Source: Balanoglossus misakiensis
Lineage: Eukaryota > Hemichordata
Direction: 5' to 3'
Assembly: GCA_040954595.2 (NCBI GenBank)
Contig: CM082588.2
Span: 3,038,001-3,102,000 of the forward strand
DNA length: 64,000 nucleotides
The translations under genes were made by a program, and so were the position numbers. The notes beneath the pieces were generated by a model that was given only the letters and a program-made list of their open reading frames with translations, made no database searches and had not been told where the DNA came from. Shown here piece by piece: positions 36,501-48,541 of this stretch (position 1 is the first letter of the stretch; each line of letters begins with the position of its first letter).

Positions 36501-39500
36501 ACATCAGAACCATAAGTCAGGTACAGTGCTTACTCCATCTGGCCATAGACGGCACAATTACTGTCTGGGTAAAAATGGCTTCAACAGATAAGACGTTTAT
36601 CGTTTACTCATCTGTGTGTAGCAGAAGTGCGATATGATGGGTTATGAAAGGAGAATGGCAAACATTTTGGATTAAATGATAAAACAAAAGTCTTGGAATC
36701 CAAATTTATTCATATGAACACGTGCTACGTGTCCATACAACTTTTCATCATCAAAGTTGAATTCTCCAATCACTTGTGTAGGAGCAACGTCTGAAAGAAG
36801 CCAGCCAACCACAAGCTCCCAGTCCCCAGAGTTCACCTCAGATGGCGGTGGCTGCTCCAGTCTCGGTGCCAGCTCCGGCCCCAGCCCCGGCTGTGTCGAG
36901 TCAGAACCCATTTACGCCGATGCCGGTCGTCGCGCCACCAGTGCAGCAACCAGTGGTGCAGGCCACGCAGCAGCCAGACCTCTTTGCGGCAACACCGCTC
37001 CCAGGTAAGTACTTAGCAAGGACATCTCTCTCATCATCTATCACGTTCGTTTGCCGTTTTTTTTCGTTTTCCGGTGACGACAAACTAACTCCCAATTTTT
37101 GTCTTTTGCAGCACCCACTCAGGCTAACAAGCCGTCAGATGACCTCATGTCATTAGGAAATCCATTCGCTGCCAATATCCAAGCAGCCATGCAGCAACCT
37201 GCCATGCCCACTTCAACGGCAAATGTTTGGGGATCACCCAATGGTAAGCTTCCCCAATCCGCCAGGCACAGCGTGCACACTGATGGCATCTGTTTACGGA
37301 TAGTTAAAGGGTCTCTATTCAAGATCTCTTTTCTCATTCGTTGGGTGATGTACTAATTTCTCTATCTTATTGGCTGCAACTTTCTTGAACCCTCTAGCTT
37401 AGAAGAGAATAAAAGAGTCCAACATGTCATGTCAATGCCATCTGTTGTCTACTGGCATCTGTTTTGGTGTCTGCTGAGTTTCCATCTTGTAAAACAAACA
37501 TTAAATACATATCATTTGTCTCATGTTCTCATATCTGTGCTACTCTTGTATTAATGTAATATTTCCATTGCCATATCTCACTGTAGTCTGCTTTTCAGAA
37601 TGGTCAATGTCTGTGACTCATACTGTACAAGCTGAAAAATCTTGCGTCGGTATTTTGCATGATCCTGTTGCCTGCCAAGGCCTTTTTGCCAACATGTACA
37701 TTTTTTGGAGTGTGTATGTAATCACTCATCAGTTCAATGCTTGACTACGTGTCCCAAGTTGACGTGCTGGAATTTTTTCTCTCTTTTTTGCCTCCCATTT
37801 TTCCACTTGCTTGCCAAGAATTTGGTGGATTACCAGCGCAAAGTAATACCACTACCACAGCAGAAGTTCCATCACTGTTTGACACAGACCCTGCAATAGA
37901 GTCAATATTTTCACCACCACCGCTACCACCAACAAATGATGGTACTGATTATATCCGTCAAATCGGATCACTTTTTTAATGACTCTTAACGTTAGTTCTG
38001 GTAGCTACCCAACCTGTCCAGTGAAAGTAAATTTTAAGAAAGTGGCCCCAGGTAGTTTAGTGTGCCCCATCCCAGACACATACATTAGTGTGATTATACA
38101 TTTACATGTATGTGATTGTGTCATTGTGTCTGTCAGTACAGGTTCATTATGTGTAATCTGATCATGTCCTAGTTTCATAGGGTTTGTCTCACTGTGTTGT
38201 CATACATGCTGTGTAACTGTATTCTTATGTATGTTGGTATATGTCACAGTGTTTGTCACCATACATGAAGAGTATACTGATATGTTCTGTGTTAGGTCAT
38301 ATGCATTGTAGTGTTTTTGCCACACTGACACACCCATATACACAGATTGTTCCAAATAGCAAGCAAAACTCTAATGATCTATAATTTCTGTTCCGTATCC
38401 ACCCCCACCCCCAATCTTTATCTGCTGACTTCACACACGGATAGGCTTTGACATCGCGGCTTCTGCTGGCAACACAGCTATGTCCCAGCAAGCTATGGCA
38501 CCCTTCAGTCTCATGGATAACGATGACACACCTCAGCAGACAGGCATTGATCTACAGGCCGTGTTAGCGCCCTCTCTGTCGCCGGCTTCTCCTGCTAAAT
38601 TTCCAAAGCCATCCCAGGGGGCTCAAAGTATATATAGTCACTAGCGTTCTTCTACTTGCAGATTCTTAGATTGTGTTTCTGTCCCTGTAGTGTGTTAGAT
38701 CAAAAATAAAATGTGTTCAGTTTGTACATGAAGTAAGGTAGTTGACTAGACCTAGCTCTAGATTTTCCTTCATAGACTGACCACTACTGTCCATGCTTAA
38801 ATCTAACTAGTAACCAACTGTGTGTCATCCTTACATTGTTGTGCTTCGTATCACCCGTCAACATCTGTGTTTTGTGTGTAAACATGTCATGTTTATGAAC
38901 AGTACAACATTTTGTCTTCTATGTTTGTGTTACTGTGTCTTTCATCCGTACTATGCTTTCCTATCATCCTGTGATGCCAAAATGTTGGACTATAAAATAT
39001 GTATTAGGATTTATTTCAGATTATCATTTTAGGTTATATACTGATTTTAGCTGACTTGCCATAGTTGTATATTGATTTGATGTGGTGTGTATTGTGCCAA
39101 AATTATGATTAAGTCAAAAACGTTTGTCTACAATAATTAATTAGTCAGTTGACAAAAAAGCAAGCAATTCCTTCAATGAAGTACATTGATCTAGTCATAA
39201 TTTTGGCCTGATATCTCACCTATATGTGTTCACTTGATTATTATTCATGATTGCCATGTGATGGTCAATGAAAACACTAACCTATCAAAGAACATCCCTA
39301 TTATCACGAGATTTCTTGTTTCCATCCCAGTACAGCATGTAGACCAGCTTCTTATCGTTCTTACAAATACTTTCCTCTGAAAACTCATCAATTCTAACAC
39401 TCTTTCATTTCTTCAAAGCATGCTACCCCCTCCCCCTAATCTACAGACTGACTGTGATCGCATGCTAAAAAAAGTTCTAACATTTCGAAATTCCCTCCAC

Positions 39501-42500
39501 GGAGGAAGTACGCACTGTTGCACCAACTAACTTTTTTTTCATCAGCGCACGTTATTTTTTTTTCTTCTCCTTCCATGTGTGTGTGTGGCGTATCCTGTGT
39601 TGCACTTTTGTCTTCTGTCTCGCCGTCTCCGTATATAACAGGACCAGGCTCTTATCCTTCTGCAGGTTTTCAGGCTAGTTTCCCCTCTCAGCAACCGGCT
39701 GTGGGTGAAGGTAGTTCTCACTTACTTCATACTTGCAGTAGTAATATTAACGTGTCACTGACCCCAACTCTGGCCTGCCCCGTGTATGAGCCCCATCACT
39801 GGTTATAACAGATACAGTGTATGCTGTCAGTATGGGGTTTTTGTGTGACAAATATATGAATCAGACAAACTGAGATCTGTTCAAAGTTAGAATTTTCTAA
39901 TTTGCCCTGTTATTGACACTGACTGCATAGCTGTATCTACCATAACCAGTGGGCACATACACAGGTTGCCATCTTGTCAGTACATATTAGATTTTCTCCC
40001 ACCCAAGTTGATGTAGTCTTTTTGGCCCTCTACCTTCCTCTCCCGACCACAGGTTTCACAAACAATAATGTAGTAGGGGCAGATTTTGACAAAGTGTTTG
40101 GGGCGACCGCTGAACCTGAAAAGCCAGGTAAGAATGGCATTGGTGTCAAAACCAGACCTGTGCACAGATGTCACTTTGCAAGAAAAAAATCTCCATGCAC
40201 TCTAAAAATGCATGATATTCTGAGAAAGAAGACTTATTTGACATGATTTGAACTTTGACACTACATTTGACATAAGCATGCTGCCTGCCTTACATTGTCC
40301 CTTTTCCCCCTCCCCCCTAAATGTGCACTGTGATTGTGAAACAAATAGTTCCCATGGTTACATGTATTATATTAAGTACTGTTATTTACTGCACGTTATT
40401 TTCTTAAGTCGAGTTTTAGGAGCTCTCAAATGTACTAACCGTAGGAATTGAAATGCATCATCAAGAATGTGAAGGAAACATGCGATTCAGGCTTGTGTGA
40501 GAAAAATCTGACGGTGTATGTACTCAGTAGAATATTCAGAATACAAGAAAGTATACGCTGTTGTTTTAGCCCACCTGAGATTTTTAAAACTGATGTCAAC
40601 ATGATGGAAAGTGCACAGGCATTTTGGAAATGCATCACAGGTGAATTACAGGGCAACTTGTCACATCAGTCTAATAATGGACAAGGTACTGACTACTTTT
40701 CCACACCTCCATTTTCAGCCGATGGTCTTGGCGACATCCTGCTCCCTATGTCCAGTGGAGGACAGTTGCAACCTGAACCCAAACAGACAAATCTAGTAGC
40801 TAGCGACAAAGACTTAGACTCCACCTTGGCCAATCTGGCTGGAAGTCTGGACATCAACAGTCCTGGAGGAAAGAAGTATGTACCCTTTGGTTTCAACTTT
40901 TGGACTTTTGATACTCGCCAGGTCGATGATTATAACTTCTTTGAATTTTAAGAGTTGCACTGTGTCCTGCATTGTCATAAATTATAGTCTATGACAACCT
41001 GGTCATTACAACACTTTGTCATTAGAGTTTTGGAATTCATTTATAGTTATGCGTAAGTTAGTGACAGTTGGGTATTTTCGTGTGGAAGCACATTGACAAG
41101 TTATGCTGTGAACTTCGTCGGTGATTCATCAATGTCAAAATCTCTTATTCTTATCTCAAGGTGGCACTGTATTACCCTAATGTCCGCTTGCAATGGAGAC
41201 CCTGTAATGATAAACCCATACTCATTTCTGCTGGAAATTACATAGTGTATAATGATTCACTGTCAGTATGCACAGAGAATTATTATTGAGGACATTATCC
41301 AGGCAGAAATCTGCTATTTTTGTGGTTCTACCAGATAGATAAACTTATTTATGACGTCTGACCTCTCAGCCACAGCAATACTAACAAAGAATTATCTTTT
41401 TGTCTCTCTGTGCAATTTTTTTCTCTCTTCATCTGCAACACACTTGCCACATTTTCAGTTTTGATTTTGATTTTCAACTTGGCCCGGCAGACAGGATAAA
41501 GTATGTTGTACAGCTTATCGAAATTCAGTATTTGGAGAGAAGTTCGTTGTGTGGTTCTGGTACTGTTATATTGCTGTGGAATATGAAAACAGAGTTCTGT
41601 GATCTTTCAGTGATGCCCCCCTTGCCCTCCCCCATCTCTTGCAACCTCCAGTACTTGTTTTGTGTGCCTCCTCCTCCCCCCAGGAAATCTCAGTACCCCC
41701 AGATTGTCTATCACAGTGTACATATTTATGCCAAGTTTGGAGTTTGTGTAGGATCTAGGTTTCTGTGTGTGTGAATCGTCACTTTGATGTTGGGTGTCTG
41801 TAGGTAAGGTCAATTGTACAAATCAACTGATAGAATGCCAATGGAACCATAGACAGTAGAACTAAAGTGAGGTGACAAAGAATTTCTATGTATCTGCAAG
41901 AATTATAACAGTTTGTTTTCCAGCTCCAGTATTCGTCATTAATCTGGTGATACGTGTGCCCTCAATACTAATCTAATTATAAGGCATATGAAACAGAAAT
42001 AACCAATGTCTGGAAAAGGGTAGTGATTTACTACCTTCTTGAGCTGTGGTCAAGAACCTGTTGACTTTTCCTGTTGCACCCCAGTGATCCACTCACAACA
42101 TATTCCAACACGACTGGCGTCATTCTATGTTGGCAGTTTTATTGAGTGGACTATGTTTTGATAAAATGAACCAAATAATAAATAATGCAGTAGGTGACTG
42201 ACTGTTGTGTTGATGCTTTGTGCAGGACACAGCATCAATGGACGAAACCCAGCAACCAGGTGAGGACAGGAGGAAACCAATGGACTCAAGCACAGAGTGT
42301 CACCACATGGCCGTCACAGCCAACATCAATGGTAAGAGGGGGTAAATGTGTGAAGGTTAAAGTGTCTTGTTGTGGTCTGTGGTGCTGTAGAGAATGAATT
42401 GGGTTTGGATGGTTTTGGTTGGTAGGTGTGTTTTGAATTTGGTTGATGACCAGTTGGTCAGCCTCCGGATTCACCAGTTAGCTGGAGGTGTTAATAAAGA

Positions 42501-42577
42501 GTTTGTTTCAGTGGTGTAATCTGTTTCACATGGAAAAGAGGGAGGAAGAGAGAGAGAGAGATATGGAGATGCGCCAT

Positions 42578-42610
<33 letters not shown>

Positions 42611-45600
42611 AGAGAGCTTGCTTTTGGATGTTAACATCCTATATATCCAATGACTGCACCATGTTCAATGATCACCACTGTCGACCATGACATCACCTTA
42701 CTATATATAATTACAACTCATTATTTTTAATATAAAATCTTTTTCACCCAATTCCAGAAGGTGTAGGACATTATCTCAAATGATGCACTCTTTCATTTCC
42801 ACCGTCAACAGTCACCCTTTCCCCCCTTTTTGTTCTTTGTTTATTTTTCCTGCATTCTTTCAGTTATTGGGGTAGCGGTGTTGCACATTCTATAATCCGT
42901 TTCTGAATGTGGTCTTTGGACTGTGAATGCCAGTTTTACCAAATAAAAAAAAATGGCAGTTTTCCTTTTCTTTGCTCGACTGTGTGTCGGTGGTAATTCC
43001 TGCAGTAGGTAGGGCTTGCCCCTTCGTGCTTGCTGTTTTGGGGGAGGCTGCGTTGACCCGGTGGCTGCTGGACAAGAGAATGAAGACGGTATAAAAAATA
43101 ACGTGAGAGAAATTAATAATGACTGTGTTTAAGAGCTTGGTTTGCTTCCTGTGCTTATCCATGTTTTGCCCTTCATTCTTTCAAGGAGTCGAGTAACCAG
43201 CAGAACCCGAAGCCGGTGAGTTTTTGATCCCCCCTCTCACAAAGAATGCATTGTAGGACGTAGAAACTCGCCCCTTCCCCCTCACACACCAACTCCCAGG
43301 TGTACCCAGTGGCTGTACCCCAAAGTACCCAGATTCATCCCATGTCACCTGGTTCTACCCAGTGGCTGTTGCTATGACATTACCCGACACATCCCTGTTG
43401 GCTGTTGTGTCGGTCGCAATGTGTGTGGTGTTTGTCAACCCAGCTCCCTGATTTGTTTGTGTCTGCAGAACTCGAGGCAACTTAAGATTATTCTGTGTTA
43501 AAATTGAGAATGAAAACCTTACTGTTTACAGACTTTTGAATGGGAGAGAAAAATTGTCTCAAATTTGAAATTCAAAATGGCCACCAGTCTCTATGGAGAA
43601 ATGTTTTTAAGCAGTTGTGATTTTTATTTTTAAAAAAACTTGGAAGTATTGAGTATGTAGTATTGGAACTGATGATGAATATTCATGCATGTAAATTATT
43701 ATTGAGAAACCAATGAGTTTGGAACTTTCAAGTTGCACTCATGATTGTAGATTAATGTTGGGCTTCTGTGACAATGTTGTCTGGTGATCTGTGTTTCCAT
43801 GTATTGAATGATGCTGGCTTTTCCCTGTCTCTCTTAGTTCCTGCATGCTACCCCAAAAGCTGACAGCACCAACCTTGGCTGCTTGTTTTTATCATTCACT
43901 AACAGTGTAAATGTTGTAATTTGTGGTGTTTGGTGTATGTGTTTCCCTTGGTGTACATTTTTGTGTATTCGTCTGACTTTTTTCCATGGTTGCACAATGA
44001 CACCAATGAGTGCACTTATACGAAGATTTTTACGCGTAACCTACCGTTGGAACTATGGGAATCAGAACTTTGCTGAATATTTTCGGTCGCACACTAAACA
44101 TTCGCAGTAATAATCAGCATCTTTTTAAATTGCAGTAAAACCTGTCTAAACCGGTTTGTGAGCTTTGGGAAACTTTGGGTACCAAAGATGGTTCTGTCAA
44201 ACTATTGCAGACATAACTAATGTTTGGTTTAGACAGGTTCTGCTGTATGTGTGACCAGTGGATCGCACAGAGCCAGCCTCTTGTTCTCATTATATTCAGC
44301 ACTGCACCATAACTGACATCACTGCTAGTATATTACACTTTACTAAGATCACCACCTCACAGACAGACGACTTCTTCTTTACAGTGGTATCTGGCGTAAG
44401 CCATCACTTTCTGAGGGCTGTAACGGGAGAGCTTATTAACACAGAGGGGTGAAAGGTGTAATAAATGGAACAGTCGAACCTTTCTGTCTTCTGATTTATG
44501 CCCTGCAAACTTCAAATTTTTAAAATAGTGTTTTTTGCTCTGTCTAGTGTTAATACCTATCAGGTAGTCCAACTTCATATAAACTGCACACAAGCTAGCC
44601 AGTTTCACCGATTGTTTCATTTCATATATTTCCATTTTTTCTCATTTCCTGACAAAACGTTTGTATCACACACGAAGGTGTTTTGCACTTCATGCAAACA
44701 GCTGCAGTAATTGAGGGTTATTCCATTCCATTTTTAAAGGGTGGCCAACCGGCAGATTGGAGGGGCAATGCATACTCGGGACATTTTACAACCCAGCCCA
44801 CCCCTGCAATACCATCCATGGTGAGAATTCATTTCAAAGCAACAACAAAAACTCCCATCAGCCAGATCATCTCAGACCGTCTCCCTTTTGTATGTCACCG
44901 CTTTATCATTTTTCAAATATTTAAAAAAAAAAACATATCCAAGTAAAATGCATGTGTATGGTGGTATGTCCATAGCAATCGGATATATGTGTAGTCATTT
45001 TTTGAATGCCTAATAATATAATGGACATTTTTGGTAGAAGTCTTGTGAAAGTAGAATCATATGCATAACATAGCAATCATATCTGTGCCCCACTGTCGGT
45101 AAGGTGATATATGTAGGTCCAAAAATGCATGTCATAAACGCTCCGTAAAAGTTGCCTTTGAAAAAAAGAAATCTTCATACAAAAGGGAGAGAGTTTGATT
45201 ATCTGGCTGGTGCCTTTTTATTTCATTTTGAAATTGTTAACATTTTCATATGTTTGAGTTGCTGACTTCAAACGAGTTCCATTTCATTAACGCTGTAACC
45301 CGTCGCTGGCCTATTTTCTCGTAGCTGTCTGCAGGGGCTAGTTGTAGTCGTGATCGATGAGAGTACTGATCAGCGAGATTAATTTGACCCTAACGCATTG
45401 AACATGGACACCCACACACACACAAAGTCATAACATTTACCCTGATGTAACTCATCTTCACACATCGTGTCTTTGCCTGCACTGTGGTGTCTGTTTGGAA
45501 TGTGATGCGTAGCCATGGAGATCGTGATGTAGTAGTTTGCCATTCAGACTTCTGATGAAGCCAGTCAGCTGACCGCTAGTAACGCCAGTAGCAGATTTAT

Positions 45601-46682
45601 AGTTTTAGCAGCAAGATGGCTGAAGAGTATAACCCTATCTGCCTGCTGTAGCTGTTCACAAATTGCCTGATTCTGTATGGTTGTCCAGCAATCCTGCTGC
45701 ATGGTCGCCTGTACCACATACATGTTCCATCATCATGTCGGCGCATACAAATCATTTCAAAGATTATTCTATTTTCTACAGCATTTTAAACCATCATACC
45801 TACGCAAACACATAAGTCACATAAGCACACACACACATTCCACATACATAATCAAACTTTTTGTATCAGTTTTTGGCATTCACATCAGATGGTATTGAAG
45901 AAGAGAGGCTGCTCCCACATTTCCCCACACACACCATACAGCTACTAGATATTTAAAACTAAACAAATGTGAATTGCATGATTCATTAAATCACATCAGA
46001 CAAAAATTAAGGGTAATAGCTTGTAAAGGTAAGAGAGTGTGTCGACAATGCCCAAGTGGCAGTATCTTGTTGAACTTTAAAGCCCCTCACAAGTAATTGA
46101 CCCTGAACACCCCCTAGAAGTCACTGCAGATAAATCAGTGGGTTCAAACCTGCAGTAAATATGGGAAATTCCATCACAACCAGAGGTAGGTGGAATGAAG
46201 AAACTGAGGGGTATACTTGTTCTGTGTTATTGTCGACTCTTTGCACCCAGACCTCTGTCTGTTTATGTGCAAAAGGATTTATTTTCCCCCCAACATGCAT
46301 TTTGGTTGCTTCCAGGCGGCAGGCAGAGCTCCCTACGGAATGGCCGGGGCACCCGGAGCCGTGCCAGCAGCCGGCATGTATCCACCACAACCACAGCCAT
46401 TCGGAATGATGGGACAACCCATGGGAATGCCACCCGTGAATGCATTTGGAAGTCAACCAATGACAGCTCCAGTATCACAGCCCAAAGACCCATTTGTAAG
46501 TGTCTGTCTGATTGGTACATGTGTGAACTGAATGGAACATATTTGAACAATAAGACTTACGCACTCCCCCTATAAGTCTCTTTCCATGCTGTATTGTGAA
46601 AATATCTCCGACACAGCAATATATATATATGTGTGTGACTATATTTCGTTCTCATTTCTCCGAACAACAGGGCAACTTGTGA
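18540..46682 (+). CDS. PICALM: Clathrin assembly protein PICALM/AP180 family
   Basis: Core exons: 18540-18669, 29550-29692, 29852-29927, 30290-30392, 30536-30575, 30711-30767, 30912-31023, 31162-31268, 33039-33080, 35241-35314, 35528-35654, 36782-37004, 37112-37243, 37819-37941, 38445-38627, 39642-39710, 40053-40127, 40719-40875, 42226-42331, 44740-44820, 46316-46495 and 46671-46682. They sum to 2,352 nt (783 aa) with every phase matching. Residues 1 to about 285 are the ANTH domain ([47 protein letters not shown]), which binds PI(4,5)P2 and SNAREs. The basic PKKKH lipid-binding site is present. The unstructured tail carries adaptor motifs: NPF twice, DLF, LFDTD, and a C-terminal DPFGNL. The role is clathrin-coat assembly and cargo retrieval at the plasma membrane. 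Candidate optional exons are listed separately. Exons in the variable tail (37819-39710) rest on splice signals and composition more than on conservation. Confidence 0.95.
22933..22956. repeat. Short G-rich inverted repeat
   Basis: TTTGGGGGC and GCCCCCCAAA separated by five bases form a hairpin of about nine pairs with one bulged C. Function unknown. Confidence 0.45.
24014..24451. promoter_or_regulatory. Cluster of three RFX X-box-like motifs
   Basis: GTTACCTTAGCAAC (24014-24027), GTTACCCTAGCAAC (24229-24242) and GTTGCTATGGTAGC (24438-24451) each fit the imperfect palindrome bound by RFX factors, spaced 215 and 209 bases apart. They may be an intronic enhancer in PICALM intron 1. Confidence 0.4.
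33431..33463 (+). other. PICALM: Candidate PICALM micro-exon
   Basis: Between acceptor GACTACAG and donor GT|GTGAGT lies an in-frame 33-base segment ([11 protein letters not shown]), phase 0 at both ends, so it can be included or skipped between the exons ending DLAK and starting APSSLL. It would sit at the end of the ANTH domain. Confidence 0.5.
35005..35090 (+). mobile_element. Second copy of the ABCB7 3'-UTR MITE-like element
   Basis: The stretch shares GGTTTGGTCCAAA, CTACGGTAAAGTTGGACC and AAGGAACTGGGG-TGAAA-GGTTAA with 17325-17420 in the same orientation. Its left end has decayed, so the inverted terminus is recognisable only on the right. Confidence 0.55.
36257..36403 (+). other. PICALM: Candidate PICALM cassette exon with duplicated DxF-like motif
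   Basis: A 147-base open segment (49 codons), phase 0 at both ends, lies between acceptor TTTACAAG and donor CAG|GTACCA, in the intron between exons ending LAMLK and starting EQRLKE. It encodes [13 protein letters not shown] followed by [12 protein letters not shown], an imperfect internal duplication. FDTFD contains DxF, the class of motif that binds the AP-2 alpha appendage. The acceptor pyrimidine tract is weak, so this could be a chance ORF. Confidence 0.42.
42548..42616. repeat. Compound GA/GT microsatellite
   Basis: A GA tract, a short unique spacer, about eleven GT units and a second GA tract, inside a PICALM intron. Confidence 0.85.
43186..43215 (+). other. PICALM: Candidate PICALM 30-base micro-exon
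   Basis: Acceptor CATTCTTTCAAG and donor CCG|GTGAGT bound ten in-frame codons ([10 protein letters not shown]), phase 0 at both ends. The composition suits the Gln/Asn/Pro-rich PICALM tail and the pyrimidine tract is good. Confidence 0.42.
44133..44245. mobile_element. TIR-bounded MITE-like element, 113 bases
   Basis: The left end CAGTAAAACCTGTCTAAAC and the complement of the right end, CAGCAGAACCTGTCTAAAC, match at 17 of 19 positions. The core is non-coding. A clear target-site duplication is not visible, so it may be old or its family may duplicate very few bases. Confidence 0.6.
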
Positions 46683-47441
46683 TGGACGCACAGGTCTTCA
46701 GAACTGAGAGAAAAACATGTCTATATATTACACACCTAAACTACAATCAAGTCAACTTTTGTTACCATGGGAACGGCTGGAGTACTGAAGAAGTAGCACA
46801 TGTGTGACTTACAAGCCTCATTTCTGACACGTCAAGTCGTCCGTACAGTTTTCCATTAGAACACTGCGAAAAAAAGCAATATCTGCATGAACGATTAGTA
46901 AAATGTCTTATTTAAAACAAAAAGAAATGACAGGCATTATTAATTCCCATCATAAGACCCCTATTACAAATTTATAAAATAACTTATATTAACATATTTT
47001 TTAATTTTTTGTAGAATTAATTTTGTAGCAAAAAAAATCAAGACTGTTGCTACTTTTCTTTGTTCTGTGCATGCAAGATATTCAGAGATTTTTTGTGGAT
47101 TACTTTATCTGGTTGCACAAAAGAATTGCAATGTATGAATTCTATCTATCTTCTACTCTGATACATAAAAACACAGTAAAATTAAAAAAAAAATATGTGG
47201 ACTTCATTGTCACAGATGGGTTGAAGTGGTGTTAGAAATCTCAGAGTGATTTGTAAAAAATAATTAGAAATGTTATATTTCAAGCTTATCTGCCAAAAGA
47301 CAGAGATATAAATTTGCTGTGTATTTTTTTTAGTTATATGTATAATACTAGGGATGTTTCTTGATTTGAAGCACTGGTTGCTTGCTACAGCTCCTGAATT
47401 GAATTCTCTGTTCTGTTTTATGCAGATTTTCGTATTACACT

Positions 47442-47454
47442 CCCCCCCCCCCCC
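47442..47454. repeat. Poly(C) run
   Basis: Thirteen consecutive C residues in the region downstream of PICALM. Confidence 0.9.
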
Positions 47455-48535
47455 ACACCAATTCATTGAACGTGCCCTTACCACAACACATGCGGGCAAG
47501 AAAGTACAAACTGATCTGAGTGTGACATACTCTTTTTTGGCACACTGATAATAAGGTTAATTCGTGTTTTTTTCTGCAGAGAGTGTTCTCAATTTTATTG
47601 AAAGGGTGATTGAAATGTGTTTCCATTGCCTTGTTGAGCAAGTTAACAAGGCACCGATTCGTATTGCAGAGTTATAATATGCAAACAAGTATATATACCA
47701 GATATGCCATTTCAGTTGCAGTAAAAGACTGAAATGCCCTTAATACCCATGTAGTCATCATCTCAAAGTGTAGTCTCATATTTTCTTCTTATCTTGAGAA
47801 CTTCTGGTTTAGTCTTCCTGTCTCCTCAATCTGGGTCATCAGTTTATGATTTGGAAAAAAAAAGATGAAGAGTACTCTTACTTTGAACAAAAGTAGTGCA
47901 TCATCGTTGTGCTGTGAATATTTTTAGTGATCGTGTGATTGAATGCACTGGAAGGTGCACATCACTGGCAGATCTTGGTTAGGTTGACCCATTACGACAA
48001 ACTTGACTATGTTTTCTGACTGCTTTGGCAGTTTTCACACACGTCTGCACACAGTTGCTGTGTTTCACTCATTTAAGTACCTTTAAGTTTATATAAAACA
48101 CTAAATGTGATTTACACCTGACTGCAAAAATGAGTCGGGTACCAGCACCATGCTTAGAGACTTTTTTTCCAGTTTGATAAGGAGTAGTTTGTTTGCAGCT
48201 GCTTCAATCTGATTGGTCAGATGTGTCGATATTTGTGGTGCCCCTTAGACTCCCAGGAAAATGTCAGAGGTGTTTGTCTTGTCATAGTTGTCTGTGCCGG
48301 TGTGTTTAAATTGGAAGTGGAAATGATATATTTGTTTACTGTCTTAATACCTGATTTCAATGCAGGGAACATGCATATGATTTGAGGTGTTGACTGGTGC
48401 AAGTAACCAATTGTTCTGCAACTGTCGGATGTACATACATATTTGAGAAAACATAGTGTCTTCTTCAATGTTGTGAATATTCTAGAGAGTAGTACACAAT
48501 GACAGTGTTTTTTTCTGATTGACTCTGATGTAGTG

Positions 48536-48541
48536 AATAAA
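48536..48541 (+). terminator. Possible distal poly(A) signal of PICALM
   Basis: AATAAA with a further AATAAA shortly after. It would imply a 3' UTR of about 1.9 kb, plausible for this family, but there is no direct support. Confidence 0.25.

Larger units (their letters stand above)
37244..46315 (+). other. Introns among the 3' exons of PICALM
   Basis: Between the exons listed for PICALM these 9 kb hold a compound GA/GT microsatellite (42548-42616), a candidate 30-base exon (43186-43215), a TIR element (44133-44245) and CA tracts near 45412 and 45824. ORFs such as 41400-41774 and 43883-44110 have no recognisable content. Confidence 0.55.

Noticed and set aside
41400-41774. Plus-strand ORF of 124 codons in a PICALM intron
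   Set aside because: It is pyrimidine-rich, phase does not match the neighbouring PICALM exons, and its residues do not resemble the PICALM tail.
43883-44110. Possible extra PICALM exon after TCTCTCTTAG at about 43838
   Set aside because: The acceptor looks good, but the reading turns into a hydrophobic Cys/Phe-rich stretch unlike the tail, and no suitable donor follows.
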